DNA from: Phymatolithon calcareum
Lineage: Eukaryota > Rhodophyta > Florideophyceae > Hapalidiales
Assembly: GCA_977006965.1 (NCBI GenBank)
Contig: OZ345379.1
Span: forward strand, 620,001-684,000
Direction of reading: 5' to 3'
Length of the DNA stretch: 64,000 bases
Under the pieces are notes generated by a model that did not search any database, was not told the DNA's origin, and saw only the letters and a list, made by a program, of their open reading frames with translations. Shown one piece after another: positions 51,248-61,438 of the stretch. The position numbers and the translations under genes were made by a program. Positions within the stretch are counted from its first letter, which is position 1, and every line of letters begins with the position of its first letter.

Positions 51248-51797
51248 TCCGGCAAAGGGAATAGATGTCGAGGCACAGCCCGGTCGTCAAGCCCACAGCT
51301 TACCACCTTGTGTGGCGTGCTTTCCAAACCTCCTCAGGCGGGACCGGAGGACGTGCGCACCAGTGTCCCTAAGAAACAGTCTTGGTGGGAGTGTGTACTT
51401 CTATGCGGAGTCAGATTAACGCGTGTGATATCACCCTACAGCTGTAGGTGAAACCATGAACTCGCAATCGATCGTTTTTATGAGATGAGCAGCAAAATAC
51501 CCTTTGATTTGCATTTCTTGTATTCATGACATTCCTGTGTCTAAATTTAGAGCTTATGATAGACAGGTTCAGGTGACTCCACTTGGAACGCACTGTAATA
51601 AAAACTGAAGCCAATTACAGAGCTCCGATCCAAAGTACAGGTAGTCAACCGGATGCAAGTGTACCAACACGTGCACAGGAAAAGAAGCAGTGTACCTCGC
51701 TTCAACGCTTGATACACCCTAAGCATATCTGTATCCATCCTCCGGACTGCTCTTCGAAAGTCTCTCTCTTCGAAAAGCGGAATCGTTTAGGATAACC
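51248..51797. promoter_or_regulatory. Divergent intergenic region between NLR and galactokinase genes
   Basis: The 550 bp carry the 5' flanks of both genes and no coding frame. No specific motif stands out. Confidence 0.4.
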
Positions 51798-53033
51798 ATG
51801 GCGCTCCCCTCAGATGCCCCGATCTACGATGTAGATGGTGTGAAGGAAGTGAAAGCCTTGCATGAGAAGACCTACTCGATCTCACCAACGGATGCAGTGG
51901 CTGCACCCGGGCGGGTGAATCTGATCGGGGAGCACACGGACTACACCAAAGGATTCGTGATGCCTTTGGCGTTATTGAAAAGCACATACGCCGTAGGATC
52001 GAAGTTACCTGACAGCACCGATACTTGCAAAGTCGTGTCCAGCAAAATGTCTGGTGTGGTTGAATTCAAGATCCGACCAGGACTCACCGCTGCCGACAGG
52101 CTGACGGATGAGGACAAGACATGGGCGAACTTCGTAATGGGTATGGCCGGGTTATACATGGATGAGGGGCATAAAATCGCGCCTTTTGCCGCATCGATCT
52201 GCAGCGATGTTCCGTTTGGCGCTGGACTGAGCTCTTCCGCGGCACTGGAGGTCAGTGTCGGGAAGTTGTTGGAGGAGATGAATGGACTCACCGTGTCCGA
52301 TAAGGATCGCGCGAGAATCGCGAGGAAATGCGAGCACATTTTCGGCGGTGTGGAGTGTGGCATCATGGACCAGCTAATCTCTTCATGCGGTAAAATGGGA
52401 CATGCGCTTTTTATCGAGTGCTCTGAGCCGCCGGAGATCGTTGAGGTACCTATTGCTTCGCCGGATGCGGTTATTGTCGTTGCAAACACAATGGAGAAGC
52501 ACAAGCTGACCGATTCCATGTATGGCAAACGTGTGGCCGAGTGCGAGGAGGCACGGGTAGTAATGGGAGTTGCGTCCTTGCGTGAAGCGACGATGGAGAA
52601 TCTTGAGAATGTACGTGAGACTCTCAACCCGGTGACGTTCAAGAGGGCAAAGCATGTGATTTCGGAGAATGAGCGGACGGAAAAGGCGAAGGAGGCGTTT
52701 CGGAAAGGGGATTTGGTTGCTTTTGGTCTGCTTATGAATAAGAGTCATGCGTCGCTGAAGAATGATTATGAGGTTACCAGTAAGGGATTGAACGCGCTTG
52801 TGGAAATCGCTAGTGGCGTTGAGGGGGTGTACGGTACCCGCATGACGGGTGCCGGATTTGGAGGGTGTACTGTAACGCTGGTGCGGAAGGATGCTGTGGA
52901 TAAGTTGCTGAAAGCGTTTGAGGAGCAATATCCGAAAATGATGGAGGGTGAGACAGATTTGAAGAGCTACATCCCTGATTGTTTCCCGACAACCGCTGGA
53001 GCTGGCGCTCGTTCCCTCACTGCATTGCTATAG
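51798..53033 (+). CDS. GALK: Galactokinase
   Basis: This 411-residue GHMP-family kinase phosphorylates galactose to galactose-1-phosphate, the entry step of the Leloir pathway, in the cytosol. The galactokinase signature GRVNLIGEHTDY is at residues 38-49; it holds the galactose-binding residues. The ATP-binding GHMP motif GAGLSSSAALE is at 141-151. Near the C-terminus GTRMTGAGFGGCTV is GHMP motif 3. Further family blocks are GVECGIMDQLISSCGK and VVANTMEKHKL. The length is slightly above the human and bacterial enzymes. The start context accATGg is strong. In red algae galactose units feed floridoside and sulfated galactans, which would give the enzyme a salvage role; that link is inference. 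Confidence 0.96.
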   Translation: MALPSDAPIYDVDGVKEVKALHEKTYSISPTDAVAAPGRVNLIGEHTDYTKGFVMPLALLKSTYAVGSKLPDSTDTCKVVSSKMSGVVEFKIRPGLTAADRLTDEDKTWANFVMGMAGLYMDEGHKIAPFAASICSDVPFGAGLSSSAALEVSVGKLLEEMNGLTVSDKDRARIARKCEHIFGGVECGIMDQLISSCGKMGHALFIECSEPPEIVEVPIASPDAVIVVANTMEKHKLTDSMYGKRVAECEEARVVMGVASLREATMENLENVRETLNPVTFKRAKHVISENERTEKAKEAFRKGDLVAFGLLMNKSHASLKNDYEVTSKGLNALVEIASGVEGVYGTRMTGAGFGGCTVTLVRKDAVDKLLKAFEEQYPKMMEGETDLKSYIPDCFPTTAGAGARSLTALL

Positions 53034-54128
53034 ATGTTTCTTTAAGGATAGTGTTAAATTTTGTGAGTTTGAGTGTAAGGTGAAGAAGACGGAGTCGTGA
53101 TGTTCTTTAGAAACGCATAGTCCGTATCTGGACGCACTTTCACTTCCACTCTTGCGCATCGAGCGAGTAACGTTTGGCTGCAGTCTGCAGTATGAAGTGT
53201 AGAATCAGATGAAGTTTCCATATATGGTGCTCGGAGTTCGGTTCAATGCGACATTTCAATAAGATGTGAATGATTTCACTTCTCGATGTCTGCCACTATT
53301 CCTGAGGTAAAGTGTTAAAGTTGCTTTTAGTTGAGAAGGAAGGAGAATTCAGAACGCATTCAGAGCAATGGAGAGTGATTGCCCCTCGTAAAGATTGCAT
53401 GGCGATACGTACTGTAGTGTGTTCTGTGTAGGGGGAAGTCGGACCAAACATAATCAATCATGATCGCAGTTCAGAAGAGACCCTTCTGCTAACAACTTAC
53501 CGTAACAACATCAAGGAAGGATACTGTACTGTATGTTGGTGTGTGGAAGTAACTTAAGTGAGTGGGCTAATCTTACTAACGAACAGGCAGAGGCAGATTG
53601 CATCCAGCACACAGTTGCCTGGGCATTGCGCAGGAAAGGGTCTGTCGTAACAGACCCCGTCCTGCGCAATATCATATTGTACTCTACTGTACAGTACATT
53701 ACGCATGTCGACGGCGGCAGTGTTCTGAATGACAATCACAGTGGTCTCGCGCCAGGGCCGTTCAGTTGAGTAGCTTTGGAGCCTGGAGTGATTGGGGAGC
53801 CAACGGGGCCAATACGGAACGCACAGTTACAGTTGTGCAGTGTAATCGGCCTTGCGCAGCGACTCGAGCCGCGTGGGATGCACATCGGGTCGACGAACGA
53901 CGTGTTGTTGGGGGCTTAGGGTGTATTAATTACCCACGGGCTTGTGAGTATTGTCATATATCTGCATCTTCGATATATACCTATAAAATTCGAAATATTA
54001 AAAATATTTAAGAATACGTTTAGTGCAGTGCACAAATGAAGGTACTAACAAGGTAGCATTTCCCAATTCCCGTCCCCTGTTGAAACAAATAACGAAATCT
54101 AGAACCAGTTTTCAATCATGAGACAAAT
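53034..54128. other. Intergenic region with a long hairpin
   Basis: The region holds the galactokinase 3' flank and the kinase 5' flank. Apart from the hairpin at 53625-53670 I see only short frames and scattered actgta motifs near 53520 and 53690. Confidence 0.4.
53625..53670. repeat. Hairpin with 21-bp arms
   Basis: The arms pair at 19 of 21 positions around the tetraloop cgta. The ends attgcgcagg and cctgcgcaat match exactly. It could be a foldback remnant or a structured RNA. Confidence 0.8.
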
Positions 54129-55805
54129 ATGAAGCAGCAGCCTTCCGTAGCGTCCTTTCTCCACCAAGCAGCCGCGGAAGGCCGTGCAGAGGGTACAATG
54201 TTCAACTCCGTGCTGGCTTCAAAGAGACGGCCGTCACCAGTACTACCTTCCTGCTTACGCCGCTCTTCGAGCACAACGCTCCAACCCCCTCCGGATATTC
54301 CGCCATTCTTTGACGCAGTACAGCCGCCACTTGCACATCCACCATCCGGTCCGCAACGAGTTCTATCACTGCCGAATCTCAACGTCGAGCTAGAAGAAGA
54401 CTCGAACCCTGCTTTTGAACGCCCCTTTCCATCCGCGCGCTCCTTTGTATCCCGATACTCTCCGCCACCGCAATCGCCACGATTTCCCCCGATTTCCACT
54501 CGACGCTCGCACATAAAAATGCCGCTCACGAAAATTGGCCGCTACCGGCTAACTCGTGTGCTGGGAGTCGGCATGTTTTCGCGAGTTGTTATCGGCATCG
54601 ACGACGAAACGGGTGAAGAATATGCCGTGAAAGTCATGAACAAACGTCGTCTTGAGGAATTGAACATGGATCAGTATGCCCGACGCGAAGCACTTGTCAT
54701 GCATCGTGTGCGTCATGCTAATATCGTCGAGTTTGTGGAGGCTATTCAATCACCGAAAAAACTGTTCCTTGTCATGCGCGTCGTTCCCGGTCTCGAACTT
54801 CTGGACATTGTTGAGAAAGAAGCACTGCCCGAATCTGAGGCAAAGCATTATATGCGGCAACTTGTCGATGCCATAGCACATTTGCATACTTCAGGTTACT
54901 GTCATCGTGATATCAAGCCTGAAAATGTATTGATTGATGTTGCAACTCGCCGGTTGGTAGTTATCGATCTCGGACTTTGCGGCGTTATTCGACGTTATTC
55001 ACCCATGCTTACAAGTTGCGGTTCCGCACATTACTCCGCGCCGGAGACTACATTCGGAAATCATCACGGATATGATGGCATTAAGTCCGATGCATGGAGT
55101 GTTGGCATCCTCGCATTTATCATGCTGTGCGGTGCACATCCGTTTGTGGATATCAATGGTGAATTAATGCATGATAACCTTCGTACGGCACAAGTTGAAT
55201 ATCCTGTCAACTTGTCTAGTTGCGCCGTATCGTTCATGAGATGTTTACTAACCCTTGCGCCAAGAAAGCGATCCAGTGTCGCTCAGGTGCGCAACCATCC
55301 ATGGCTCAACCCCGTACCGTTTGAACCTAAGCGTCCACGAGGGAGTGTCGATTTACGACATGCCGCTGCGCGTCGATCGGGTACCTCTACGAGTTTTGCA
55401 AATCTTTTTCCGCGTAATAGCACCATTGTAAATGGTCCAAGTAGAGGGAATGGGAATGAGGCGCAAAATGTGGAACGTCGTCGATCGAAGGGAAGTACGA
55501 ATTCGTTTTCGTGGTTTAGACGACCTCCATTGAAGCATGAGGAGCTCGCTGAAGATTATCAGGATGAATCCAGAGCGACATTTGTGGAAGACCCGCGAGA
55601 TCGCAGCTCATCTATTATCGGTCTTACGACACAAGTTTTCTCTTCGTTTGCTTCAAGTATAGGAATTGAGAGGCAGAAGGAAGCCAAGGAAGAAGAACCT
55701 CCTAAAAGGCGGAATCGGACAAGTCAGGACGGCGGACGAGTCGGGAGACATCTTTCTTTCACCTTTAAAAGAGGCATGTTTCCATCACGGAAGGCTCCGA
55801 GCTAG
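54129..55805 (+). CDS. CAMK/SNF1-like serine/threonine protein kinase
   Basis: The 558-residue protein has its kinase domain at about residues 137-395. The glycine loop is GVGMFSRV (146-153), close to the CaMK1 form GTGAFSEV. The ATP-anchoring lysine is K168 (AVKVM), the catalytic loop is HRDIKPEN (from 259), and the metal-binding loop reads DLG (280-282) instead of DFG. The activation loop has SCGSAHYSAPE and the end of the domain has RKRSSVAQVRNHPWL. All catalytic residues are kept, so it should be active; DLG is a tolerated variant. The N-terminal 130 residues and the C-terminal 160 are Ser/Pro/Arg-rich and look disordered. No EF-hands, KA1 or UBA domain is visible, so the subfamily stays open. 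The gene is convergent with CWC15, 160 bp apart. Confidence 0.9.
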   Translation: MKQQPSVASFLHQAAAEGRAEGTMFNSVLASKRRPSPVLPSCLRRSSSTTLQPPPDIPPFFDAVQPPLAHPPSGPQRVLSLPNLNVELEEDSNPAFERPFPSARSFVSRYSPPPQSPRFPPISTRRSHIKMPLTKIGRYRLTRVLGVGMFSRVVIGIDDETGEEYAVKVMNKRRLEELNMDQYARREALVMHRVRHANIVEFVEAIQSPKKLFLVMRVVPGLELLDIVEKEALPESEAKHYMRQLVDAIAHLHTSGYCHRDIKPENVLIDVATRRLVVIDLGLCGVIRRYSPMLTSCGSAHYSAPETTFGNHHGYDGIKSDAWSVGILAFIMLCGAHPFVDINGELMHDNLRTAQVEYPVNLSSCAVSFMRCLLTLAPRKRSSVAQVRNHPWLNPVPFEPKRPRGSVDLRHAAARRSGTSTSFANLFPRNSTIVNGPSRGNGNEAQNVERRRSKGSTNSFSWFRRPPLKHEELAEDYQDESRATFVEDPRDRSSSIIGLTTQVFSSFASSIGIERQKEAKEEEPPKRRNRTSQDGGRVGRHLSFTFKRGMFPSRKAPS

Positions 55806-55965
55806 GCGGAGTACCGTTGCGCTCAAGACGTTTTACTTATCATTGTAGCTTTGCGAAAAGAAACAAAGTAGCTAGGGCTAGTGGAAATTGTGGTACATCT
55901 TGGTTGCAAGAGAAAGAATAAACAAAACAGACCAGTTCATTACGTGAACGTCAAGCTCCCCTTGT

Positions 55966-56688
55966 CTAACGAATGTAGCGCTTTAGAAAGCGGCGATGAA
56001 AATCATTCCGAATAGTGTCATTGACAAACCTTTGCACCGGTTTCCGTTCGCCGCGCGCCTGATCCTTGAATACAACATCATCGTTCCACCGACGTTTCAC
56101 GGCAATACTCGCGGCGCTCGTCACCACGCTCGCCGTGTCATCGTCCGCCACATTTCCAAGAAGTGGGTTTCCAGTGGCCGCACGTGTTTCCTCCTGAAGC
56201 TCAAGTTCCTCGCGTTCCTCTGCGGCCTTCCGCTCACGTTCTGCCGCACGCTCAGCGCGTATCTTCTCAAGCTCTGCAAGTAGAGCCGCATCATCGTCGT
56301 CGTCGTCATCATCATCATCATCATCGTCGTCGTCCTCGTTCTGCTCTACTTCGTCGTGACTCTGCCATCTTTGGCGCTTTCTGGGACCTCCCTCGGTGTC
56401 CGTACCGTCATCGTCCAGTTCGGCATCATCATCGAGGGCGCGAACGACGTCGGATTGGGCGGACGCAAATGCATCCGGGAGTGGTGCGCCTGCCTCTCGT
56501 GCCTCAAGTGCGGCGCGCAATGCAGCCCTGTCCGTCGGCACAGAGCCGTCGGCACGCTCTTTCAAAAGACGATGCCCTGGTGCAGCTTTTGCAGACTGCT
56601 GTGCTGTACCAACGTGCAGCCGGAAACTACCACCCTCATTGTCTCCTCCTCGCGCGGTGCGCCAGGTAGCGCGATGCGCGGTCGTCAT
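55966..56688 (-). CDS. CWC15: Spliceosome-associated protein CWC15
   Basis: This 240-residue protein is the Cwf15/Cwc15 family member of the PRP19-associated (NineTeen-related) splicing machinery. It is largely unstructured and threads through the active spliceosome in the nucleus. The diagnostic start MTTAHRATWRTARGG and the diagnostic end (AVKRRWNDDVVFKDQARGE, then FVNDTIRNDFHRRFLKRYI) are both present. The middle holds a run of about 15 aspartates followed by a charged helix with EKIRAERAAERERKAAEE; both features occur in other CWC15 proteins. Length is close to the human protein. Its presence agrees with a genome that retains some introns. Confidence 0.97.
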   Translation of the reverse strand: MTTAHRATWRTARGGDNEGGSFRLHVGTAQQSAKAAPGHRLLKERADGSVPTDRAALRAALEAREAGAPLPDAFASAQSDVVRALDDDAELDDDGTDTEGGPRKRQRWQSHDEVEQNEDDDDDDDDDDDDDDDAALLAELEKIRAERAAERERKAAEEREELELQEETRAATGNPLLGNVADDDTASVVTSAASIAVKRRWNDDVVFKDQARGERKPVQRFVNDTIRNDFHRRFLKRYIR

Positions 56689-58519
56689 TACGCAGACAGA
56701 CTAACGGGACTGAGGGCAGAGCACGTGGCCTTGAAGGGCAACAAAGAGGGTGATTGATGAAAGAGGAGTCTTTCTTGGTGGTTAAATAGCTAATAAGTGT
56801 TTGCCAAGTGTCGACCAAGCGTAATGGATCATGCATTGTGCTATCACGATGCAGGAGATTAGAATTCATCATGAATAGACGCCACCCCCATCATGGGGGT
56901 GGCCTCTATTGGCCACCCGGCCGCCGAGATTGATTGAAAATAGGTAGAAATAAGGCTCTGTCGAACGAAGAAGAGTCGGTTTCGTGAAATGTGGAATATC
57001 ATACGGTAGGTGTAACGTGTTCGATAAAAAACAGTATCATACGATGTCACAGGACAATTGTGCACCGAAGCAATGCCTTTATTATACCGTCCGTTGGTTC
57101 CGCGTAACGAGAAGAGCAGCAAGTATCTCGATAAGAGCATTTTGCTGCTGCACTTCAAGACGAACATGATGATGATGATGATGACGATGCTCTCCGTGAA
57201 GTGGAAGGCTGAAATACGGCAGGTGACCTCGGATCCTGCAAGGAGGGGACGCATGCCAAAAGGCATGAGAAATAATAAATTCTGCGTCCGGCGGTATACA
57301 TCGCCACGGTCCTCGTGCGCAGGTTGTGTTGGGGGTGCGTAGTGATGAAAAGATAGTCAACAGAGGTAATTGGTGAGCTTCTCAAAAATGAATCTGGGGG
57401 AAGTTGAGATCAACGGCTCGATTTCGGCGTTTAGGCGTAGAACTACGAGGACCGTCCGCTTTAGTGCTGTAGGTGACAGACTCATTGCCTGTGGTAATGA
57501 TCACGTAACTGTGCCCCTTCACGTTTGAGACCGCAACGTGGAAGTTGTAAGTGCTCCATATTCCCCTTCATCACTGTCAAAGATCTGTTCCCTAGGGGAG
57601 TGACACGACAGACTAGGACTTGGAAGAAGGGCATGTTCTGTGCTTGCTTTTTGCCAAGCGACCAAAGCATAGGCATATTAATTTCGTCATTCTACGGCCT
57701 GTAAATGGGCCTCTTCCTTCATGACACAACGGAAATGGGGCGACCTTAACTAAGCTGTGCAGCGTAGAAGGGTGTAAGATCACTCGTACGTACATAGTTG
57801 CCTCGAAAGGGAAATGAAAGGTTGGAAGACGCAAAAAGAATTTGAAGTCCACGAGGTGGTTCGATGCAATGGCAATGAGAAGCGAATAAACTTGTATCCA
57901 AGAATTCCCTGCTATGAGCTTCTTCCGCTGTCACCGATAAGATATACATTAGTAGGCACAACCAGGACTGTCAATCGGCCTCCAGAAATCTGGTTCTTGA
58001 AATAGCGATTCTCAGATGGTCTGTTTAGTAAGACCGGTATCACAACGTTCCCGGAGCAAACTGAAAGTTCAACAAGCTTGTTATTTGGATCACTAGCGCA
58101 GATGAAGGGCACGACGGAGACAAGGGAAGGGGAGAAGATTGGGGGAATAGGGTGCGCCATGCGAATGCATGCGGCATCAGTGACATTACATCTCTAACCC
58201 GGACGACTCGTTTGAGACCCTTGTAGAAGGCAAGTGACCCTTCCAGCCTCCAAATGAGCCGCATACAATGGTTGCCATTGCTCTCAAGAGCAACCGTTGC
58301 ATGACTTGGTTTTTAGGCTTCTTAGAAGAAACTCCCATGAGAGCCAGAGTCTGGCACCGTTTTGGAGCTGTAAAAATATTCAAAATTCAATGCACTCGGG
58401 GGACGAGAAAGCCAATGGATAGCCGCCAAGTCGCCACGGTGACATCACAGCCCGAGTGACGTGTGATATAATTGGTTCCAATGCCCGCGCGGGCTAATCA
58501 TTAGCTTTCCCACGAATTG
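56689..58519. other. Gene-free stretch with hairpin and ATG microsatellite
   Basis: A short perfect hairpin (arms gccacccccat and atgggggtggc) lies at 56881-56903. An ATG-triplet microsatellite lies near 57166-57183. No frame looks coding. Confidence 0.45.
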
Positions 58520-58566
58520 ATTCCGTTCGAATTCAGATTTATACATCAGCTGAATTCGAACGGAAT
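58520..58566. repeat. Perfect 17-bp inverted repeat next to a MITE
   Basis: The arms attccgttcgaattcag and ctgaattcgaacggaat are exact inverses with a 13-nt loop. The right arm ends at the left target-duplication base of the adjacent MITE. Confidence 0.9.
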
Positions 58567-58568
58567 GA

Positions 58569-58964
58569 GGGCCGTTCTTAACGCGTGTATGTTCGGGATG
58601 TTTGTTCAATTCTCGCGTGCTTACTGGATAGTAGATCCAGTATCATATTGCTTCAGTGTCACGCCTTAAAAAGCTCTGAACATGCGTATGCATGTTCGCA
58701 CATGTTCGAAGGCGTACAACGAAAGAGGAGGATCCGGCATGTTGGATGCAATGAAACGCTAGGAGGAAAATCATTGGACGACACACCGCCTTTGTACTAG
58801 TTCAATTGCGCGCGAAATTGGTTTTCGTACTCGCCTTACAGAAACAGCGACACATATGTTAAGACGCATCATGCAGAGAGCGCATGTTCGAGTGACACTT
58901 GTAACAAAACGCGTTACACTGCTTTCAACATGCTGAACATACATACACGCGTTAAGAACGGCCC
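58569..58964. mobile_element. PIF/Harbinger-like MITE just upstream of an RNase H1 gene
   Basis: The 24-bp terminal inverted repeats are perfect (58569-58592 and 58941-58964) and begin gggccgttcttaacgcg. Both ends are flanked by the trinucleotide tga, consistent with the 3-bp duplications of PIF/Harbinger elements, although those usually prefer TWA. GGGCC-type ends also fit that superfamily. The 396-bp interior holds repeated catgttcg motifs and no coding frame. The right end is only 39 bp from the ATG of the first RNase H1 gene. Confidence 0.75.
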
Positions 58965-59003
58965 TGATCTCTGCGCGAGCGTTGTAGTCGAACTGTGCAT
59001 TGG

Positions 59004-60006
59004 ATGGGGAAATCGAAATCGAGGAAGTATTACGCTGTCTGTGGTGGAAAGGATGGTTTCAACGGTGTCCTTGAGTCCTGGAACGAGTGCAAAGAAAAGG
59101 TGCACGGGGTCAGTTCCGTGAAGTACAAGTCGTTCGGAAGTCGCCAACTTGCAGAATCGTTTGTCCAGTCCGGCAAGCCTCTTCCTTTGCCTCCTTTACA
59201 TTCTGCCGTTTCTAAGTTTAAGAGTCAATGTCTCACACCGGTATCGTCGCACATGACCGTTGCGCAGCTTATGGCTGAGAATGTTGCATTGAAGGAAGCA
59301 TTGCGAAAATGTTCAGTGCAGAAGTCGGGCAAGTCTTCTGTGAAAGACGGAAAGTCATCAGTACAACCCAAGTCCTTCAAAGAGAGATTCGGCGATCTTC
59401 CTGACAAAATTCTTAGACCTGAAAATTCGCTTGTTGTGTTCACCGATGGCGCCTGCAAAAACAATGGGAGGCGCGGAGCTCGGGCGGGGTATGGAGTGTT
59501 TTTCGGAAAGGGACATGAGCATAACATTTCTCAACGACTGCTTGGGCACGCGACGAACCAACGTGCGGAAATGTTTGCTGTAATTGTTGCAATGCAAACT
59601 GCGATTGAAAATGACTTGGTACCACCCGGAAAAGGTCTTCTCGTCATGACGGACTCGCAGGTGCTGTACTACTTTTTCTTCTTCTTTGTCAGTCGCCCTT
59701 CTGATTATGACTCTTTACTGACTTTTATCTGTGTGCTTCGATACTGTGTAGTATACTTTGCGTGGTTTGCATTCTTGGGTGCAAGGATGGAAGATGCGAG
59801 GGTGGGTGACATCGGAAGGGACGCCGGTTAAGAACAAAGACTTGTGGGTAAAGTTGGACAGGTGGAAAACGTGGCTGGAGAGAAACGGGATTGAATTCGA
59901 TATTCAATTCGTTAAGGGTCATCGTGGCAACAGGGGGAATGAAAATGCAGATCGTCTGGCTGTTGCAGGGCTAAGTAAGCCGTTCCCGATGTCCTGTCCA
60001 TACTGA
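59004..60006 (+). CDS. RNASEH1: Ribonuclease H1, copy 1 (one intron)
   Basis: The spliced protein has 303 residues: exon 1 at 59004-59660 (219 codons) and exon 2 at 59752-60006. RNase H1 cuts the RNA strand of RNA/DNA hybrids. The N-terminal hybrid-binding domain (RKYYAVCGGKDGFNGVLESW) is followed by a linker with a short helix (AQLMAENVALKEALRK) and the catalytic domain. The active-site carboxylates are D148 (FTDGAC), E189 (NQRAEM), D217 (VMTDSQ) and D286 (ENADRLA). Exon 2 restores YTLRGLHSWVQGWK, the expected helix after MTDS. I start at ATG 59004; the in-frame upstream sequence has no ATG and meets TGA at the MITE edge. It lacks an organelle leader, so a nuclear location is likely. Copy 2 follows 360 bp downstream. 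Confidence 0.92.
59661..59751 (+). other. Intron in RNase H1 copy 1 (91 bp, phase 0)
   Basis: The donor is cag|gtgctg and the acceptor is tgtgtag|tat. A branch-site-like tactgac lies at 59716-59722, 30 nt before the acceptor. Splicing joins MTDSQ to YTLRG in frame; without it the conserved C-terminal half would be lost. Confidence 0.9.
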
Positions 60007-60366
60007 CGTGAAGAGCAGCAACTGTGTAGCTCCCCTTTTTTCTCCAGAGTTGCCTTTTTTGCCCTGTACTTCCGCTATCTGGCTTCATCCCTAACAGTAA
60101 CATTGATGCGATTCCTATCTTCATGATCAATGTTGACATGACTTCTAAAAATTACTGTAGTATTTCGTCCTGACGTCCGGCGTAGGACGACATTTCAAGC
60201 GAATGGGCGGTGAAGACTTCTTAAATTCCTTTGGCTTACAGTGTGGCGAACGTGACGTCGTGTGACAAAAATGCGTGATCATTTCTCGTCACTTCCTTGT
60301 GGAAGGCGACCACACGACACGCCATAGCTATGCATACGTTCTTTCCAGAACCTTGAAGAGTTCCTA
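60007..60366. other. Spacer between the two RNase H1 genes
   Basis: The 360 bp probably hold the 3' end of copy 1 and the promoter of copy 2. No gene is seen. Confidence 0.5.
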
Positions 60367-61353
60367 ATGCATCACTTCACAGCCCGAGCGCTATCGGCAT
60401 TCCTGGGCAACTTTGGTGCTTTTGTGGGGCGCCCGTCGCGAAGAGGCCGCTTCAACGTCAACATGTCTGCACGGCGCAAGTACTATGCCATCCGCGGCGG
60501 CAAAGGCGGATATCGCGGAATAGTCAATACGTGGGAGGATTGCCAACGTTTGGTCAACGGCGTTTCCAATGTCAGGTTCAAGTCTTTCAATAGTCTGGAG
60601 GAGGCGAAGGTATTCACTGGTGTCGCGCCGAGCACGGCATCGGCTTCCACAAGCGTCTTTAAAGCGGGTCGAAAAAAGACGGTGGTTCCGCGAAAAATGT
60701 CCACACTCAAAGGGGCACTTACCGTTTTTACTGACGGTGCCTGCTCGCGAAACGGTCAGCGTGGCGCCAGCGCGGGATATGGCGTTTACTTTGGTGAGGA
60801 CAATGAACATAACGTTTCTGAGCGGCTTGTAGGCGAGCCTACAAATCAGCGCGCGGAAATGACTGCTGTCATCGTGGCCATGCAAGCTGCTTTTGAAAAA
60901 GGACTTGTATCCCCGAAGAAGGGGTTGCTCGTTATGACTGATTCCATGGTATGCTTTCTTCGATTTCGTATGCCTCTTTCTCTCCGTATAACTCTGTTCT
61001 AACTTGTCGACGCCATTTTACTCTTTGCTTTGTCGCCTGCGTAGTATACTCTCAACGGGATTACGAAATGGATTAGCAGCTGGAAGAAAAAGGGCTGGAA
61101 GACCACGACGTCAGCAGACGTGAAGAACCAGGATCTCTGGAAGAAACTGGACGAGTGGCGAACCAAATATGCAACGGCCGGAATACCGTTTGACATCATT
61201 TGGGTAAAGGGTCATGAAGGTACCCCGGGCAACGAAGCCGCAGATCGATTAGCAGTAGCTGGTCTCCTGAAGCCAGTTCCTGCAACTGATCCTACTGCGA
61301 AACCAGATTCAAATCCAAAGCTACTGATCAAAGGGGAATCTGATCTCCAATAA
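60367..61353 (+). CDS. RNASEH1: Ribonuclease H1, copy 2 (one intron), with a leader suggesting dual mitochondrial/nuclear forms
   Basis: The spliced protein has 296 residues: exon 1 at 60367-60948 (194 codons) and exon 2 at 61045-61353. It has the same layout as copy 1: a hybrid-binding domain (RKYYAIRGGKGGYRGIVNTW), a short linker and the RNase H domain with D123, E164, D192 and D261. The first 32 residues (MHHFTARALSAFLGNFGAFV and following) lack acidic residues and are rich in Arg, Ala and Phe, like a mitochondrial or plastid presequence. A second in-frame ATG at codon 33 (MSARRK) stands where copy 1 starts. Animal RNase H1 is known to use two start codons for mitochondrial and nuclear forms, and the same arrangement is plausible here. 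A C-terminal tail of about 25 residues is extra. It is convergent with the RPC3 gene, 85 bp apart. Confidence 0.92.
60949..61044 (+). other. Intron in RNase H1 copy 2 (96 bp, phase 0)
   Basis: The donor is atg|gtatgc and the acceptor is tgcgtag|tat. A branch-site-like ttctaac lies at 60997-61003. The position is identical to that in copy 1, between MTDS-x and YTL, so the intron predates the duplication. Confidence 0.9.
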
Positions 61354-61438
61354 GTTGCAGTTTTCAAGTCACTGTGAACATGTGCTACGTGCATATAGTT
61401 CAATTCCGTACACACCCGACTATTCTACTTTAATATAA

